A DNA stretch of 9,508 nt from Marinospirillum sp. (GCA_007119985.1 SKOQ01000037.1:1-9508), one strand, 5' to 3'. Counted from the first letter of the stretch, positions 1-6,675 are shown. Numbers and translations: made by a program. The notes: generated by a model from the letters alone, not told the origin.

Positions 1-1
1 C

Positions 2-799
2 GACACTGATGCCGCCTTTGAGTGCGTCAAAGCCTTCCAAGAACCCGCCTGTGTGATAGTCAAACATGCCAATCCCTGTGGTGTGGCGGTGGATCAGGAT
101 CTATGCAGCGCTTATGATCGCGCCTTTAAAACAGACCCCACCAGCGCCTTTGGCGGCATTCTGGCTTTTAATCGCACACTTGATGCCTTAACTGCGCGCA
201 CTATTGTTGAACGCCAGTTTGCTGAAGTGATTATTGCCCCTGGTATTGAAAAAGCCGCACAGGAAATCCTTGCTACCAAGCCTAACCTGCGCGTATTGGA
301 TGCCAGCGCCTTCTGGCCAGGTGAAGATCAGGTCGCGCTGGATTTCAAACGCGTCACTGGCGGCCTGCTGGTGCAGGATAAAGACCTAGGTGTGGTCGCT
401 GAAGATGATCTCAAGGTGGTCACTGAGCGCGCCCCAACCGAACAAGAGCTGAAAGATCTGGCTTTTGCTTGGAAGGTTGCCAAGTATGTGAAATCTAACG
501 CGATTGTTTATGCCAAACAGGGCATGACCATCGGTGTCGGTGCAGGACAGATGAGCCGCGTCTACTCCGCCAAAATCGCAGGTATCAAGGCCGCTGATGA
601 AGGCTTAGAAGTCGCGGGTTCCGTGATGGCCTCTGATGCCTTCTTCCCCTTCCGTGATGGGATAGATGCGGCAGCAGCAGCCGGCATCACTGCGGTGATC
701 CAGCCAGGTGGTTCCATGCGGGATGAAGAAGTCATCCAAGCCGCGAATGAAGCCGGTATTGCGATGGTCTTCACTGGCATGCGCCATTTTAGACACTAA
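2..799 (+). CDS. purH: Bifunctional phosphoribosylaminoimidazolecarboxamide formyltransferase / IMP cyclohydrolase, C-terminal half (5' truncated)
   Basis: PurH catalyses the last two steps of de novo IMP synthesis in the cytoplasm: formylation of AICAR with 10-formyl-THF, then ring closure. The window edge cuts the gene. The frame is open from base 2 and encodes the last 265 residues, about half of the usual ~529, so only the AICAR transformylase domain is present and the cyclohydrolase domain lies off the left edge. The reading starts DTDAAFECVKAFQEPAC. The KHANPCG motif follows, with the catalytic Lys-His pair. Further conserved stretches are KTDPTSAFGG, KYVKSNAIVYAK, GAGQMSRVYSAK, ASDAFFPFRDG, IQPGGS and the C-terminal MRHFRH, all matching E. 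coli PurH. A GTG at base 53 is internal, not a start. A strong terminator follows the stop codon. purD, often next to purH, is not there; glpR is. Identification is essentially certain. Confidence 0.98.
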   Translation, partial: DTDAAFECVKAFQEPACVIVKHANPCGVAVDQDLCSAYDRAFKTDPTSAFGGILAFNRTLDALTARTIVERQFAEVIIAPGIEKAAQEILATKPNLRVLDASAFWPGEDQVALDFKRVTGGLLVQDKDLGVVAEDDLKVVTERAPTEQELKDLAFAWKVAKYVKSNAIVYAKQGMTIGVGAGQMSRVYSAKIAGIKAADEGLEVAGSVMASDAFFPFRDGIDAAAAAGITAVIQPGGSMRDEEVIQAANEAGIAMVFTGMRHFRH

Positions 800-817
800 A
801 CCAAACTTGCCCAGCAC

Positions 818-847
818 AACCCGCCCCAGTGGCGGGTTTGTTTTTTT
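818..847 (+). terminator. Intrinsic terminator of purH
   Basis: A perfect 8-bp stem AACCCGCC / GGCGGGTT (818-825 with 831-838) closes a 5-base loop CCAGT. A T-rich tract runs through 847 (TTTGTTTTTTT). It lies 18 bases after the purH stop and upstream of the glpR promoter candidate, so it separates the two transcription units. Confidence 0.92.
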
Positions 848-862
848 GCCGCCCGCCGCTTC

Positions 863-891
863 TTGATCTGTGCGATAAGAAGCCTTATAAG
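863..891 (+). promoter_or_regulatory. Candidate sigma70 promoter of glpR, with an inverted repeat over the -35
   Basis: A -35-like TTGATC (863-868) and a -10-like TATAAG (886-891, 5 of 6 consensus bases) are separated by 17 bp. This predicts a transcript start near 898, about 25 bases before the glpR ATG. An inverted repeat GCTTCTT (858-864) / AAGAAGC (877-883) with a 12-base spacer brackets the -35 and could be an operator. This is read by eye, without scoring against a matrix. Confidence 0.5.
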
Positions 892-923
892 CTTTGTTGA
901 ATTGATCAGAGACCCAGACGAGC

Positions 924-1685
924 ATGAGCCAAGCACAGCGTCAAGCCAGAATCCTCGAACAGATTCAGCTCAAGGGCTACCAGAGTATTGATGAGCTGGT
1001 GGCGACCCTTCAAGTCACACCGCAAACCATCCGCCGTGATCTGAATCAGATGGCAGACAGAGGGGAACTCGAGCGTCATCATGGCGGTGCTGGCCCTGTT
1101 TCCAGCACGCAGAATGCGGCCTATCAGCTGCGTCAACGCAACGCCACAGCAGAAAAACAACGTATTGCGGCCTGTATTGCGCGCCAGATTCCGGATCAAG
1201 CTTCGTTATTCATTAATCTGGGGACCACCAACGAGCTGGTGGCTCAGGCGCTACTCGGCCACCGCGAACTCAAGATCGTCACCAATAATCTGATCGTGGC
1301 CTCCATTTTGAGTGCCAAAGCCGATTTCAGCGTGATTATTGCCGGTGGCGAGGTTCGGCATCGTGATGGCGGCATCGTGGGTGAGGCCACCCGCGATTTC
1401 ATCCATCAGTTCAAACTCGATTACGGCATTATCGGCATCAGCGGGATAGATGAAGATGGTAGCCTGCTCGATTTTGATTATCAGGAAGTGCGTATTGCTC
1501 AAGCGATCATGCGCAATTCACGCGCTGTTTTTCTGGCCGCCGATCACAGCAAATTTGGCCGTCGCGCCATGGTCCGCCTAGGGCATCTCCAGCAGTGCAC
1601 AGCGCTGTTTACTGATCGCACACCACCAGCTGCGATCAAGGATCTGCTCCAGAGAGAAAATATTCAGCTCCATATCGCCGAATAA
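924..1685 (+). CDS. glpR: Glycerol-3-phosphate regulon repressor, DeoR family
   Basis: This is a cytoplasmic DNA-binding repressor of glycerol and G3P catabolic genes; in E. coli G3P is the inducer. It is 253 residues long against 252 for E. coli GlpR and aligns end to end. The N-terminal DeoR-type winged helix (about 4-58) carries VTPQTIRRDLNQMADRGEL and the ERHHGGA signature. The C-terminal ISOCOT-fold sensor domain contains NLGTTNELVAQAL (98-110), the IVTNNLIVA stretch (118-126), AGGEVRHRDGGIVGEAT (140-156), YGIIGISGIDEDGSLLDFDY (167-186) and DHSKFGRRAMV (207-217). GlpR-specific features (RDGG, SGID-DGSLL-FDY-EVR) set it apart from generic sugar DeoR repressors. The ribosome site before the ATG is weak (AGACGAG at about 916-922). 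Its place directly before glpD, with operator-like sequences in between, supports the assignment. Confidence 0.96.
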   Translation: MSQAQRQARILEQIQLKGYQSIDELVATLQVTPQTIRRDLNQMADRGELERHHGGAGPVSSTQNAAYQLRQRNATAEKQRIAACIARQIPDQASLFINLGTTNELVAQALLGHRELKIVTNNLIVASILSAKADFSVIIAGGEVRHRDGGIVGEATRDFIHQFKLDYGIIGISGIDEDGSLLDFDYQEVRIAQAIMRNSRAVFLAADHSKFGRRAMVRLGHLQQCTALFTDRTPPAAIKDLLQRENIQLHIAE

Positions 1686-1703
1686 AGAACATTATCGAAC
1701 ATA
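1684..1703 (+). promoter_or_regulatory. Candidate GlpR operator 1 (glpR-glpD intergenic)
   Basis: Against the remembered E. coli GlpR operator consensus (WATGTTCGWT / AWCGAACATW), the right half ATCGAACATA (1694-1703) matches at all 10 positions. The left half (1684-1693) matches at 6 of 10. It overlaps the last two bases of glpR and lies just upstream of the -35 of the proposed glpD promoter. The sequence match is direct; binding is inferred. Confidence 0.6.
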
Positions 1704-1708
1704 AAGAC

Positions 1709-1738
1709 TTGTCTTCAACACTGAATCAGCCTTATATT
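1709..1738 (+). promoter_or_regulatory. Candidate sigma70 promoter of glpD
   Basis: A -35-like TTGTCT (1709-1714, 4 of 6) and a -10-like TATATT (1733-1738, 5 of 6) are separated by 18 bp. Transcription would start near 1745, giving a leader of about 64 bases before glpD. GlpR-like half-sites flank it on both sides, the usual layout for looping or cooperative repression of glp promoters. Confidence 0.5.
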
Positions 1739-1766
1739 GTCCAGATCGAAGCCAGAAAGTTGAATT

Positions 1767-1786
1767 TATTTTCGTTTCTTTTCATT
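1767..1786 (+). promoter_or_regulatory. Candidate GlpR operator 2 (glpD leader)
   Basis: The left half TATTTTCGTT (1767-1776) matches the GlpR operator half WATGTTCGWT at 9 of 10 positions. The right half is degenerate apart from the terminal CATT. It lies downstream of the predicted glpD start, so GlpR bound here would block elongation. It is weaker than operator 1 because the region is T-rich and half-matches can occur by chance. Confidence 0.42.
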
Positions 1787-1808
1787 TTGATGACAAAAGG
1801 AGAGCAGC

Positions 1809-3293
1809 ATGGAGTCAAGGCACTATGATGTGCTGGTGATCGGTGGCGGCATCAATGGCGCGGGCATCGCAGCGGATGCGGCAGGTCGCGGACTCAGCGT
1901 CGCACTGCTTGAGGCTGAGGACTTGGCCAGCGGTACCTCAGCCTGGAGTTCAAAGCTGATTCATGGTGGATTGCGCTATCTGGAGCATTATGAATTTCGT
2001 TTAGTCCGCGAAGCACTGGCCGAACGCGAAGTCCTGCTGCGCATAGCCCCCCATCTGGTCACTCCACTGCGCTTTCGTCTGCCGCACCATCAAGGTCTTC
2101 GCCCCGCATGGATGATCCGCGCCGGACTTTTTCTTTATGATCATCTCAGCCGCCGTGTCAGCCTCCCAGCTTCACACGCGATCACCTTTGGTGCTGACTC
2201 AGCACTGAAACCTGAGTTTCATCAGGGCTTTGAGTACAGTGATTGCCGTGTCGATGATAGTCGTCTGGTCGTGGCCAATGCACAGCTTGCCGCTGAGCAA
2301 GGGGCCAGTATCCTCACGCGTCATAAAATGCTTCGCGCTGAACGCCAGCCTGGTGGATGGCAGGTCGAGGCACTGAGTCCCTCTGGCAAGACACTGAGGC
2401 TCTTTACCAAGACCTTGGTCAATGCAGCTGGCCCATGGATTCGTCAGGTGCTGGATCAAATACAGGGCAGCCAGAGCGATCAGGATGTCAGATTGGTCAA
2501 GGGCAGCCACCTCATCGTTCCCCGTCTTGATGCCAGCGATGCAGCCTATATTCTGCAACATCAGGATGGACGTATTGTCTTTGTCATCCCCTATGGCGAG
2601 GCCTATTCACTGATCGGGACGACCGATGTTGACTATCAAGGTGATCCACGCGCTGTACACATTGATGCCCAAGAAATGGATTATCTGCTCACCCTCGTCA
2701 ATCAGTATTTCACGACTCAGCTGAAGCCTGAGGCTATCCTGTGGAGCTTCTCCGGCGTGCGTCCGCTGATGCAGGGCGAGCAGGCAGGACAAGCTGCGGC
2801 CAAGGTCACGCGGGATTATCACTTGGAACTTGAGCAACCCGCTGGACAAGCACCGCTGCTGTCGATCTTTGGCGGCAAGCTCACCACCTATCGCAAACTG
2901 GCAGAAGCGGCCTTAGCCAAGCTCCAGCCTTTTCTACCCCAAATGGGACCCGCCTGGACAGAGCAGGCACGCTTACCAGGCGCTGAATCTATCTCGAGCC
3001 TCTCTCAGGCTCAGGCAGAGCTTCAGCAGGCTTATCCCTTTCTGCCACCAGCGACGGTCAAGCGCTTAATACAGGCCTATGGATTACGCGCTCACCACTG
3101 GCTCAACGGAGCGCAGTGTCTTGCTGATCTCGGCCCCAGCTTTGGGCCACTCTTTGCCCGCGAGGTGGATTACTTAATCCGCCATGAATGGGCGCAGACA
3201 AGCGAGGACATTCTATGGCGGCGCTCAAAAGCAGGCTTAGGACTCAAGGAACAAGATCGCCTCGCGCTGGAAGCCTACCTCACCCAGAAGTAG
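1809..3293 (+). CDS. glpD: Aerobic (respiratory) glycerol-3-phosphate dehydrogenase, FAD-dependent
   Basis: GlpD oxidises sn-glycerol 3-phosphate to dihydroxyacetone phosphate and passes electrons to ubiquinone at the inner face of the cytoplasmic membrane. The protein has 494 residues (E. coli 501) and is homologous throughout. The N-terminal FAD Rossmann fold shows VIGGGINGAGIAADAAGRG (10-28) with the acidic end of beta-2 in LLEAEDLA. The family signature SSKLIHGGLRYLEHYEFRLV (47-66) follows. Further on are FEYSDCRVDDSRLV, NAAGPWI, VKGSHLIVPR, IGTTDVDYQGDP, FSGVRPL and FGGKLTTYRKLAEAAL. The C-terminal domain with YLIRHEWAQTSEDILWRRSKAGL is complete, which argues for GlpD over the two-subunit anaerobic GlpA. 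A strong Shine-Dalgarno AGGAG (1798-1802) stands 6 bases before the ATG. It lies downstream of glpR and operator-like sites, with the ugp importer next, so it is the likely catabolic outlet for imported G3P. Confidence 0.97.
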   Translation: MESRHYDVLVIGGGINGAGIAADAAGRGLSVALLEAEDLASGTSAWSSKLIHGGLRYLEHYEFRLVREALAEREVLLRIAPHLVTPLRFRLPHHQGLRPAWMIRAGLFLYDHLSRRVSLPASHAITFGADSALKPEFHQGFEYSDCRVDDSRLVVANAQLAAEQGASILTRHKMLRAERQPGGWQVEALSPSGKTLRLFTKTLVNAAGPWIRQVLDQIQGSQSDQDVRLVKGSHLIVPRLDASDAAYILQHQDGRIVFVIPYGEAYSLIGTTDVDYQGDPRAVHIDAQEMDYLLTLVNQYFTTQLKPEAILWSFSGVRPLMQGEQAGQAAAKVTRDYHLELEQPAGQAPLLSIFGGKLTTYRKLAEAALAKLQPFLPQMGPAWTEQARLPGAESISSLSQAQAELQQAYPFLPPATVKRLIQAYGLRAHHWLNGAQCLADLGPSFGPLFAREVDYLIRHEWAQTSEDILWRRSKAGLGLKEQDRLALEAYLTQK

Positions 3294-3343
3294 CCTGCCA
3301 GCTTCACTGAATCACACCCACACACCACCTTATTGCTCGCTGA

Positions 3344-3362
3344 CGCCCTCGGATCAAGGGCG
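3344..3362 (+). other. Stem-loop after glpD (weak terminator candidate)
   Basis: A 6-bp perfect stem CGCCCT / AGGGCG (3344-3349 with 3357-3362) has a 7-base loop and stands about 50 bases after the glpD stop. No T-tract follows, so it is not a canonical intrinsic terminator. It may stabilise the glpD mRNA end or simply be incidental. Confidence 0.3.
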
Positions 3363-3369
3363 CTCGGCT

Positions 3370-3387
3370 GAGTCATCTGCGCGTCAC
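3370..3387 (+). promoter_or_regulatory. Possible PhoB box A upstream of ugpB
   Basis: Two 7-mers in the same orientation, GAGTCAT (3370-3376) and GCGTCAC (3381-3387), are spaced by 4 bases. This is the 11-bp period of the PHO box (CTGTCAT repeats). Each keeps the core GTCA but lacks the leading CT. The second repeat also forms half of the perfect palindrome GTCAC-AG-GTGAC (3383-3394). This site is less convincing than box B because the 4-base linker CTGC is not A/T-rich. Confidence 0.3.
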
Positions 3388-3416
3388 AGGTGACTTGCCA
3401 TCTTCGCTCAACAAAA

Positions 3417-3434
3417 AAGTCATCAAACTGTTGT
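3417..3434 (+). promoter_or_regulatory. Possible PhoB box B upstream of ugpB
   Basis: AAGTCAT (3417-3423), the linker CAAA, and CTGTTGT (3428-3434) reproduce the PHO-box layout of two CTGTCAT-like 7-mers separated by 4 mostly A/T bases. Each 7-mer matches 5 of 7 positions. In E. coli ugp is a known Pho-regulon operon. I see no convincing -10 about 10 bases downstream (3441-3462 is C/T-rich), which lowers confidence. Confidence 0.4.
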
Positions 3435-3506
3435 TTGAAATTCATCTTCCCTCTCTAGTCTCAGCCCTCTACTTCTCTTCCTTCCAATAAATGAAACAAG
3501 AGCTAC

Positions 3507-3511
3507 AGGGA
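3507..3511 (+). promoter_or_regulatory. Ribosome binding site deciding the ugpB start
   Basis: AGGGA (3507-3511) is followed by a short A-rich spacer and the ATG at 3518. The other in-frame ATG at 3491 has only pyrimidine-rich sequence upstream and no Shine-Dalgarno. This site, plus the signal peptide beginning exactly at 3518, fixes the start. Confidence 0.75.
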
Positions 3512-3517
3512 AAAAAC

Positions 3518-4834
3518 ATGAACAAGAGCCGACTTTTAGGCGCGTTAATGCTGAGTGTTGCTTGCGGACAGGCCATGGCAACCACCACGCTGCACTGGTG
3601 GCATGCAATGGGTGGCGAACTGGGTGAAAAAGTAGAACAGATCGCCGCTGATTTTAATGCCACACAAAATGAGTATCGCGTTGTTCCTAGCTTTCGCGGC
3701 ACCTATGCTGAGACGATGACGGGCGCGATTGCGGCTTTTCGCGCGCGCCAACAGCCTCACATAGTGCAGGTATTCGAAGTGGGTACAGGCACCATGATGG
3801 CGGCAGAAAGCGCCATCTATCCAATTTATCAGCTGATGAATGAGCAGGGCTATCGCTTTGAGCAACAGGCTTTTCTACCAGCGGTGGTCGGCTACTACAC
3901 GGATCCACAGGGCAATATGCTGTCCTTCCCGTTTAACTCATCAACGCCGATCATGTATTACAACCGCGACGCCTTTGTCCGTGCTGGCCTCGATCCAGAT
4001 CAGCCACCACGCACCTGGGAAGAGATGGCCGTGGTATCGCGCCAGTTACGTGATACGGGCGCCAGTCGCTGTGGCTTTACCACCTCCTGGCCCAGCTGGT
4101 TAATGCTGGAGAACTTCAGCGCTTGGCACAATTTGCCTTTAGGCACCCGCGCCAATGGTTTTGGTGGTTTTGATACCGAACTGGTCTTTAATAACCCAAC
4201 CGTGGCCCGTCATTGGGATAACCTGAAAACCTGGCAAGATCAAGGCCTCTTCCGCTGGGGTGGCCCAGGTCCAGGTGCCGATGCGGCGCCGATGTTCTAC
4301 TCAGGCGAGTGCGCGATGTTCTTCGGTTCCTCTGCCAGCCGCGCGGGTGTATTGGCCAACGCTCAGTTTGATGTCGGCTTTGGCTTCCAGCCCTACTACA
4401 GTGATGTTGAAGGCGCACCACAAAACAGCATTATCGGTGGCGCGACTCTTTGGGTCCTTCGCGGTCATCGTCAGGCTGACTATGCTGGCGTGGCTGCTTT
4501 CTTCAATTACCTGTCTCAGCCAGAAGTGCAAGCCGCCTGGCACCAAGATACCGGTTATCTGCCGATCACTCAGGCCGCTTACAGCTTGAGCCAAGAGCAG
4601 GGCTACTACGCGGCCAACCCAGGTTCGGACACCTCGATTCGTCAGATGACACTCAATCCGCCAACAGAAAACTCGATGGGATTGCGCTTTGGTCAATTTG
4701 TGCAGATCCGCGACATCATTTCTGAAGAGATGGAAGCGGTGATGACTGGGCGCAAAACTGGCCAGCAAGCCGCTGATACCGCCGTTCAGCGTGGCAACCG
4801 CCTACTGCGCGAGTTTGAAGCCACCCACCGCTAA
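3518..4834 (+). CDS. ugpB: sn-Glycerol-3-phosphate ABC transporter, periplasmic substrate-binding protein
   Basis: This periplasmic binding protein captures sn-glycerol 3-phosphate, and in E. coli glycerophosphocholine, for delivery to UgpAE. From the 3518 ATG it has 438 residues, the same as E. coli UgpB, and aligns throughout. A Sec signal peptide (MNKSRLLGALMLSVACGQAMA) exceeds nothing unusual: Lys/Arg n-region, hydrophobic core, cleavage probably after Ala21. Cys16 does not sit in a good lipobox. Conserved stretches include FRGTYAETMTGAIAAFRA (59-76), IVQVFEVGTGTMMA (82-95), FPFNSSTPIMYYNRDAF (137-153), LENFSAWHNLP (197-207), APQNSIIGGATLWV (300-313), WHQDTGYLPIT (341-351) and AADTAVQRGNRLLREFE at the C-terminus. 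Tyr63, Glu87, Ser142, Trp167 and Arg398 fall where I recall ligand-contact residues in E. coli UgpB. The segment RWGGPGPGADAAP (246-258) differs from the E. coli loop. It is the first gene of ugpBAEC. Confidence 0.95.
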   Translation: MNKSRLLGALMLSVACGQAMATTTLHWWHAMGGELGEKVEQIAADFNATQNEYRVVPSFRGTYAETMTGAIAAFRARQQPHIVQVFEVGTGTMMAAESAIYPIYQLMNEQGYRFEQQAFLPAVVGYYTDPQGNMLSFPFNSSTPIMYYNRDAFVRAGLDPDQPPRTWEEMAVVSRQLRDTGASRCGFTTSWPSWLMLENFSAWHNLPLGTRANGFGGFDTELVFNNPTVARHWDNLKTWQDQGLFRWGGPGPGADAAPMFYSGECAMFFGSSASRAGVLANAQFDVGFGFQPYYSDVEGAPQNSIIGGATLWVLRGHRQADYAGVAAFFNYLSQPEVQAAWHQDTGYLPITQAAYSLSQEQGYYAANPGSDTSIRQMTLNPPTENSMGLRFGQFVQIRDIISEEMEAVMTGRKTGQQAADTAVQRGNRLLREFEATHR

Positions 4835-4850
4835 ACGCATTTTTGAGTCT

Positions 4851-4877
4851 GCCCCCAGCCAACTGGGGGCTTTTATT
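4851..4877 (+). terminator. Terminator-like attenuator hairpin between ugpB and ugpA
   Basis: A perfect 8-bp stem GCCCCCAG / CTGGGGGC (4851-4858 with 4863-4870) has a 4-base loop CCAA and is followed by TTTTATT. It lies 17 bases after the ugpB stop and 40 bases before the ugpA ATG. Inside an ABC operon, such a hairpin after the binding-protein gene usually causes partial termination or 3'-end protection, raising UgpB over the membrane subunits. As a pure terminator its T-tract is short and interrupted. Confidence 0.75.
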
Positions 4878-4916
4878 TGTCTTGGATTGTTCGTTTTTTC
4901 ACTATTTGGATTCGCT

Positions 4917-5801
4917 ATGCAAACCAAACGTATGACCTTTCAGCACCGCTGGCTACCCTATGCGCTGCTCGCTCCCCAGGTCATGATCACGCTGATCTTT
5001 TTTATCTGGCCGGCTTCTCAGGCTCTTTACCAATCCGTGCTCAGGCAGGATGCTTTTGGTATTCATACCAGCTTTGTTGGCTTGAAGAACTTTATGGATT
5101 TGTTGACCGATCCGCTTTATCTGAACTCGATGAAGGTCACGCTGGTTTTTGCACTGAGCACCACCTTGCTGTCGATGTCTGTCGCGCTGCTGTTTGCCCT
5201 GCTGGTCAACAAGATGCTCCGTAGCCGCGATGTCTATACAACCCTGCTGGTCTGGCCCTATGCCATTGCACCGGTCATTGCTGGGGTGCTCTGGTGGTTC
5301 TTATTTAATCCCTCTATTGGGATCATGACCTATCTACTCCAAGGGCTAGGCTTTGAGTGGAATCATCGCGCCAATGCCAACCATGCTATGGCTTTGGTCG
5401 TCATTGCCGCCGCCTGGAAGCAAATCTCCTATAACTTCCTGTTTTTTCTTGCTGGCTTGCAATCTATCCCACAATCCTTGATTGAGGCGGCTGCCATTGA
5501 TGGCGCAGGCCCCTTCAAGCGCTTCTACAGCCTGATCCTGCCTCTCTTATCGCAGGTGACCTTTTTTCTGCTGGTCGTCAACATCGTGTATGCCATGTTT
5601 GACACCTTCGGGGTCATCCACGCCACCACCGAAGGCGGGCCAGCACAAGCCACCAATATTCTGGTGTACAAGGTGTTTCGTGATGGCTTTATCGGCATGA
5701 ATCTTGGCTCATCGGCAGCCCAGTCAGTGATTCTGATGCTAATTGTGATCGGGCTGACCGTGGTGCAGTTCCGCTTTATTGAACGCAAAGTGAACTATTG
5801 A
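4917..5801 (+). CDS. ugpA: sn-Glycerol-3-phosphate ABC transporter, permease UgpA
   Basis: This is one of the two inner-membrane permease subunits of the Ugp importer. From the ATG at 4917 it has 294 residues (E. coli 295). It begins MQTKRMTFQHRWLPYALLAP, matching the RWLPY-L-APQ start of E. coli UgpA. Hydrophobic segments lie at about 14-36, 73-97, 109-131, 158-180, 212-230 and 266-284. The MalF/UgpA-type EAA loop EAAAIDGAGPFKRFYSLILP (190-209) docks on the ATPase. WKQISYNFLFF (168-178), FDTFGVIHATTEGGPAQAT (228-246) and SAAQSVILML (266-275) are family-conserved. The frame stays open upstream into ugpB, but the extra residues overlap the ugpB end and the hairpin and are not family-like. The Shine-Dalgarno is poor (only GGA, 4908-4910); ATG 4932 is an alternative. 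Weak initiation and the upstream hairpin both suggest less UgpA than UgpB. Confidence 0.94.
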   Translation: MQTKRMTFQHRWLPYALLAPQVMITLIFFIWPASQALYQSVLRQDAFGIHTSFVGLKNFMDLLTDPLYLNSMKVTLVFALSTTLLSMSVALLFALLVNKMLRSRDVYTTLLVWPYAIAPVIAGVLWWFLFNPSIGIMTYLLQGLGFEWNHRANANHAMALVVIAAAWKQISYNFLFFLAGLQSIPQSLIEAAAIDGAGPFKRFYSLILPLLSQVTFFLLVVNIVYAMFDTFGVIHATTEGGPAQATNILVYKVFRDGFIGMNLGSSAAQSVILMLIVIGLTVVQFRFIERKVNY

Positions 5802-5811
5802 GGCTCAAGTT

Positions 5812-6660
5812 ATGGTAGAGAATCGTCCGTGGGCCAATATCCTGGCTCACCTGCTTTTGATCAGCGGCGTGGCACTGGTTGCCTTTCCGATCTATGTCGC
5901 TCTGATTGCGTCCACCCATCCAGCAGGCAGCTTTGTTTCAGGCAGTATGCCGCTGTTGCCCGGTGGGCATTTCTGGGAGAACTACACCACCGTGATCCAG
6001 GAGGGGCGTTCACGCGCAGGCACACCACCCATCGGCCTCATGCTATGGAATAGCCTACTGATGGCGCTGGCGATCACCCTGGGCAAGCTGGCTGTGTCTC
6101 TGCTGTCGGCCTTCGCGATCGTCTATTTTCGCTTTCGCTTTCGGATGGTGTTCTTCTGGCTGATCTTTCTGACGCTGATGCTGCCTGTCGAAGTCAGAAT
6201 TGTGCCAACCTTTCAAGTGGTGGCCAATTTAAACCTGCTCAATAGCTTTGCCGGCCTGTCTATCCCGTTGATTGCCTCTGCTACCGCCACCTTCTTGTTC
6301 CGTCAGTTTTTTATGACCGTGCCAGAAGAAATGCTCGAGGCTGCACGCGTCGATGGCGCAGGCCCGTTTAAGTTTTTAAAAGATATTCTGCTTCCGCTTT
6401 CGATCACCAATATCGCGGCCTTGTTTGTGATCATGTTCATTTATGGCTGGAACCAGTATCTCTGGCCCCTGCTGATCACCACCGATCAAAGCTACTACAC
6501 CATTGTGATGGGCATACAGCGCATGGTGACGGCAGGTGATAGCGAACCTTTATGGCATCTGGTGATGGCGACCGTCATTCTTGCCGCACTGCCCCCAACC
6601 CTCGTCATTTTGCTGATGCAGCGCCTCTTCGTGAAGGGCCTGACTGAGACAGAAAAATAA
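5812..6660 (+). CDS. ugpE: sn-Glycerol-3-phosphate ABC transporter, permease UgpE
   Basis: This is the second inner-membrane permease, which pairs with UgpA to form the translocation path. It has 282 residues (E. coli 281) and is similar end to end: MVENRPW at the N-terminus, ITLGKLAVSLLSAFAIVYFR (88-107), LMLPVEVRIVPTF (122-134), ASATATFLFRQFFMT (155-169). The EAA loop is EAARVDGAGPFKFLKDILLP (176-195). The YGWNQYLWPLLITTD stretch (211-225) is typical of MalG-like subunits. The protein ends LFVKGLTETEK. About six transmembrane segments are visible. The ATG comes 10 bases after the ugpA stop and the Shine-Dalgarno is weak, so translational coupling to ugpA is likely. The stop codon TAA at 6658-6660 directly precedes the ugpC ribosome site. 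Confidence 0.95.
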   Translation: MVENRPWANILAHLLLISGVALVAFPIYVALIASTHPAGSFVSGSMPLLPGGHFWENYTTVIQEGRSRAGTPPIGLMLWNSLLMALAITLGKLAVSLLSAFAIVYFRFRFRMVFFWLIFLTLMLPVEVRIVPTFQVVANLNLLNSFAGLSIPLIASATATFLFRQFFMTVPEEMLEAARVDGAGPFKFLKDILLPLSITNIAALFVIMFIYGWNQYLWPLLITTDQSYYTIVMGIQRMVTAGDSEPLWHLVMATVILAALPPTLVILLMQRLFVKGLTETEK

Positions 6661-6662
6661 TT

Positions 6663-6666
6663 GGAG
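6663..6666 (+). promoter_or_regulatory. Ribosome binding site deciding the ugpC start
   Basis: GGAG (6663-6666, in context TTGGAGAA) lies 9 bases before the ATG at 6676, where UgpC homology begins. The in-frame TTG at 6661 overlaps this site and is therefore not the start. Confidence 0.75.
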
Positions 6667-6675
6667 AACAACAAG

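Noticed and set aside
605..925. Open frame on the minus strand over the purH end, terminator and glpR start
   Set aside because: It runs through the purH terminator hairpin and is antisense to purH, with no recognisable protein.
3344..3362. Canonical intrinsic terminator for glpD
   Set aside because: The stem is only 6 bp and no T-tract follows; kept only as a weak stem-loop.
3491..3517. Upstream ATG for ugpB giving 9 more residues
   Set aside because: It has no Shine-Dalgarno, and the extra charged residues would precede a complete signal peptide that starts at 3518 with a good ribosome site.
4301..4768. 155-codon open frame on the minus strand inside ugpB
   Set aside because: It is fully antisense to a well-conserved gene, has no family resemblance and no ribosome site, and is a shadow of ugpB codon use.
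4791..4916. N-terminal extension of ugpA overlapping ugpB
   Set aside because: The extension reads through the ugpB end and the hairpin and has no counterpart in UgpA; homology starts just after 4917.
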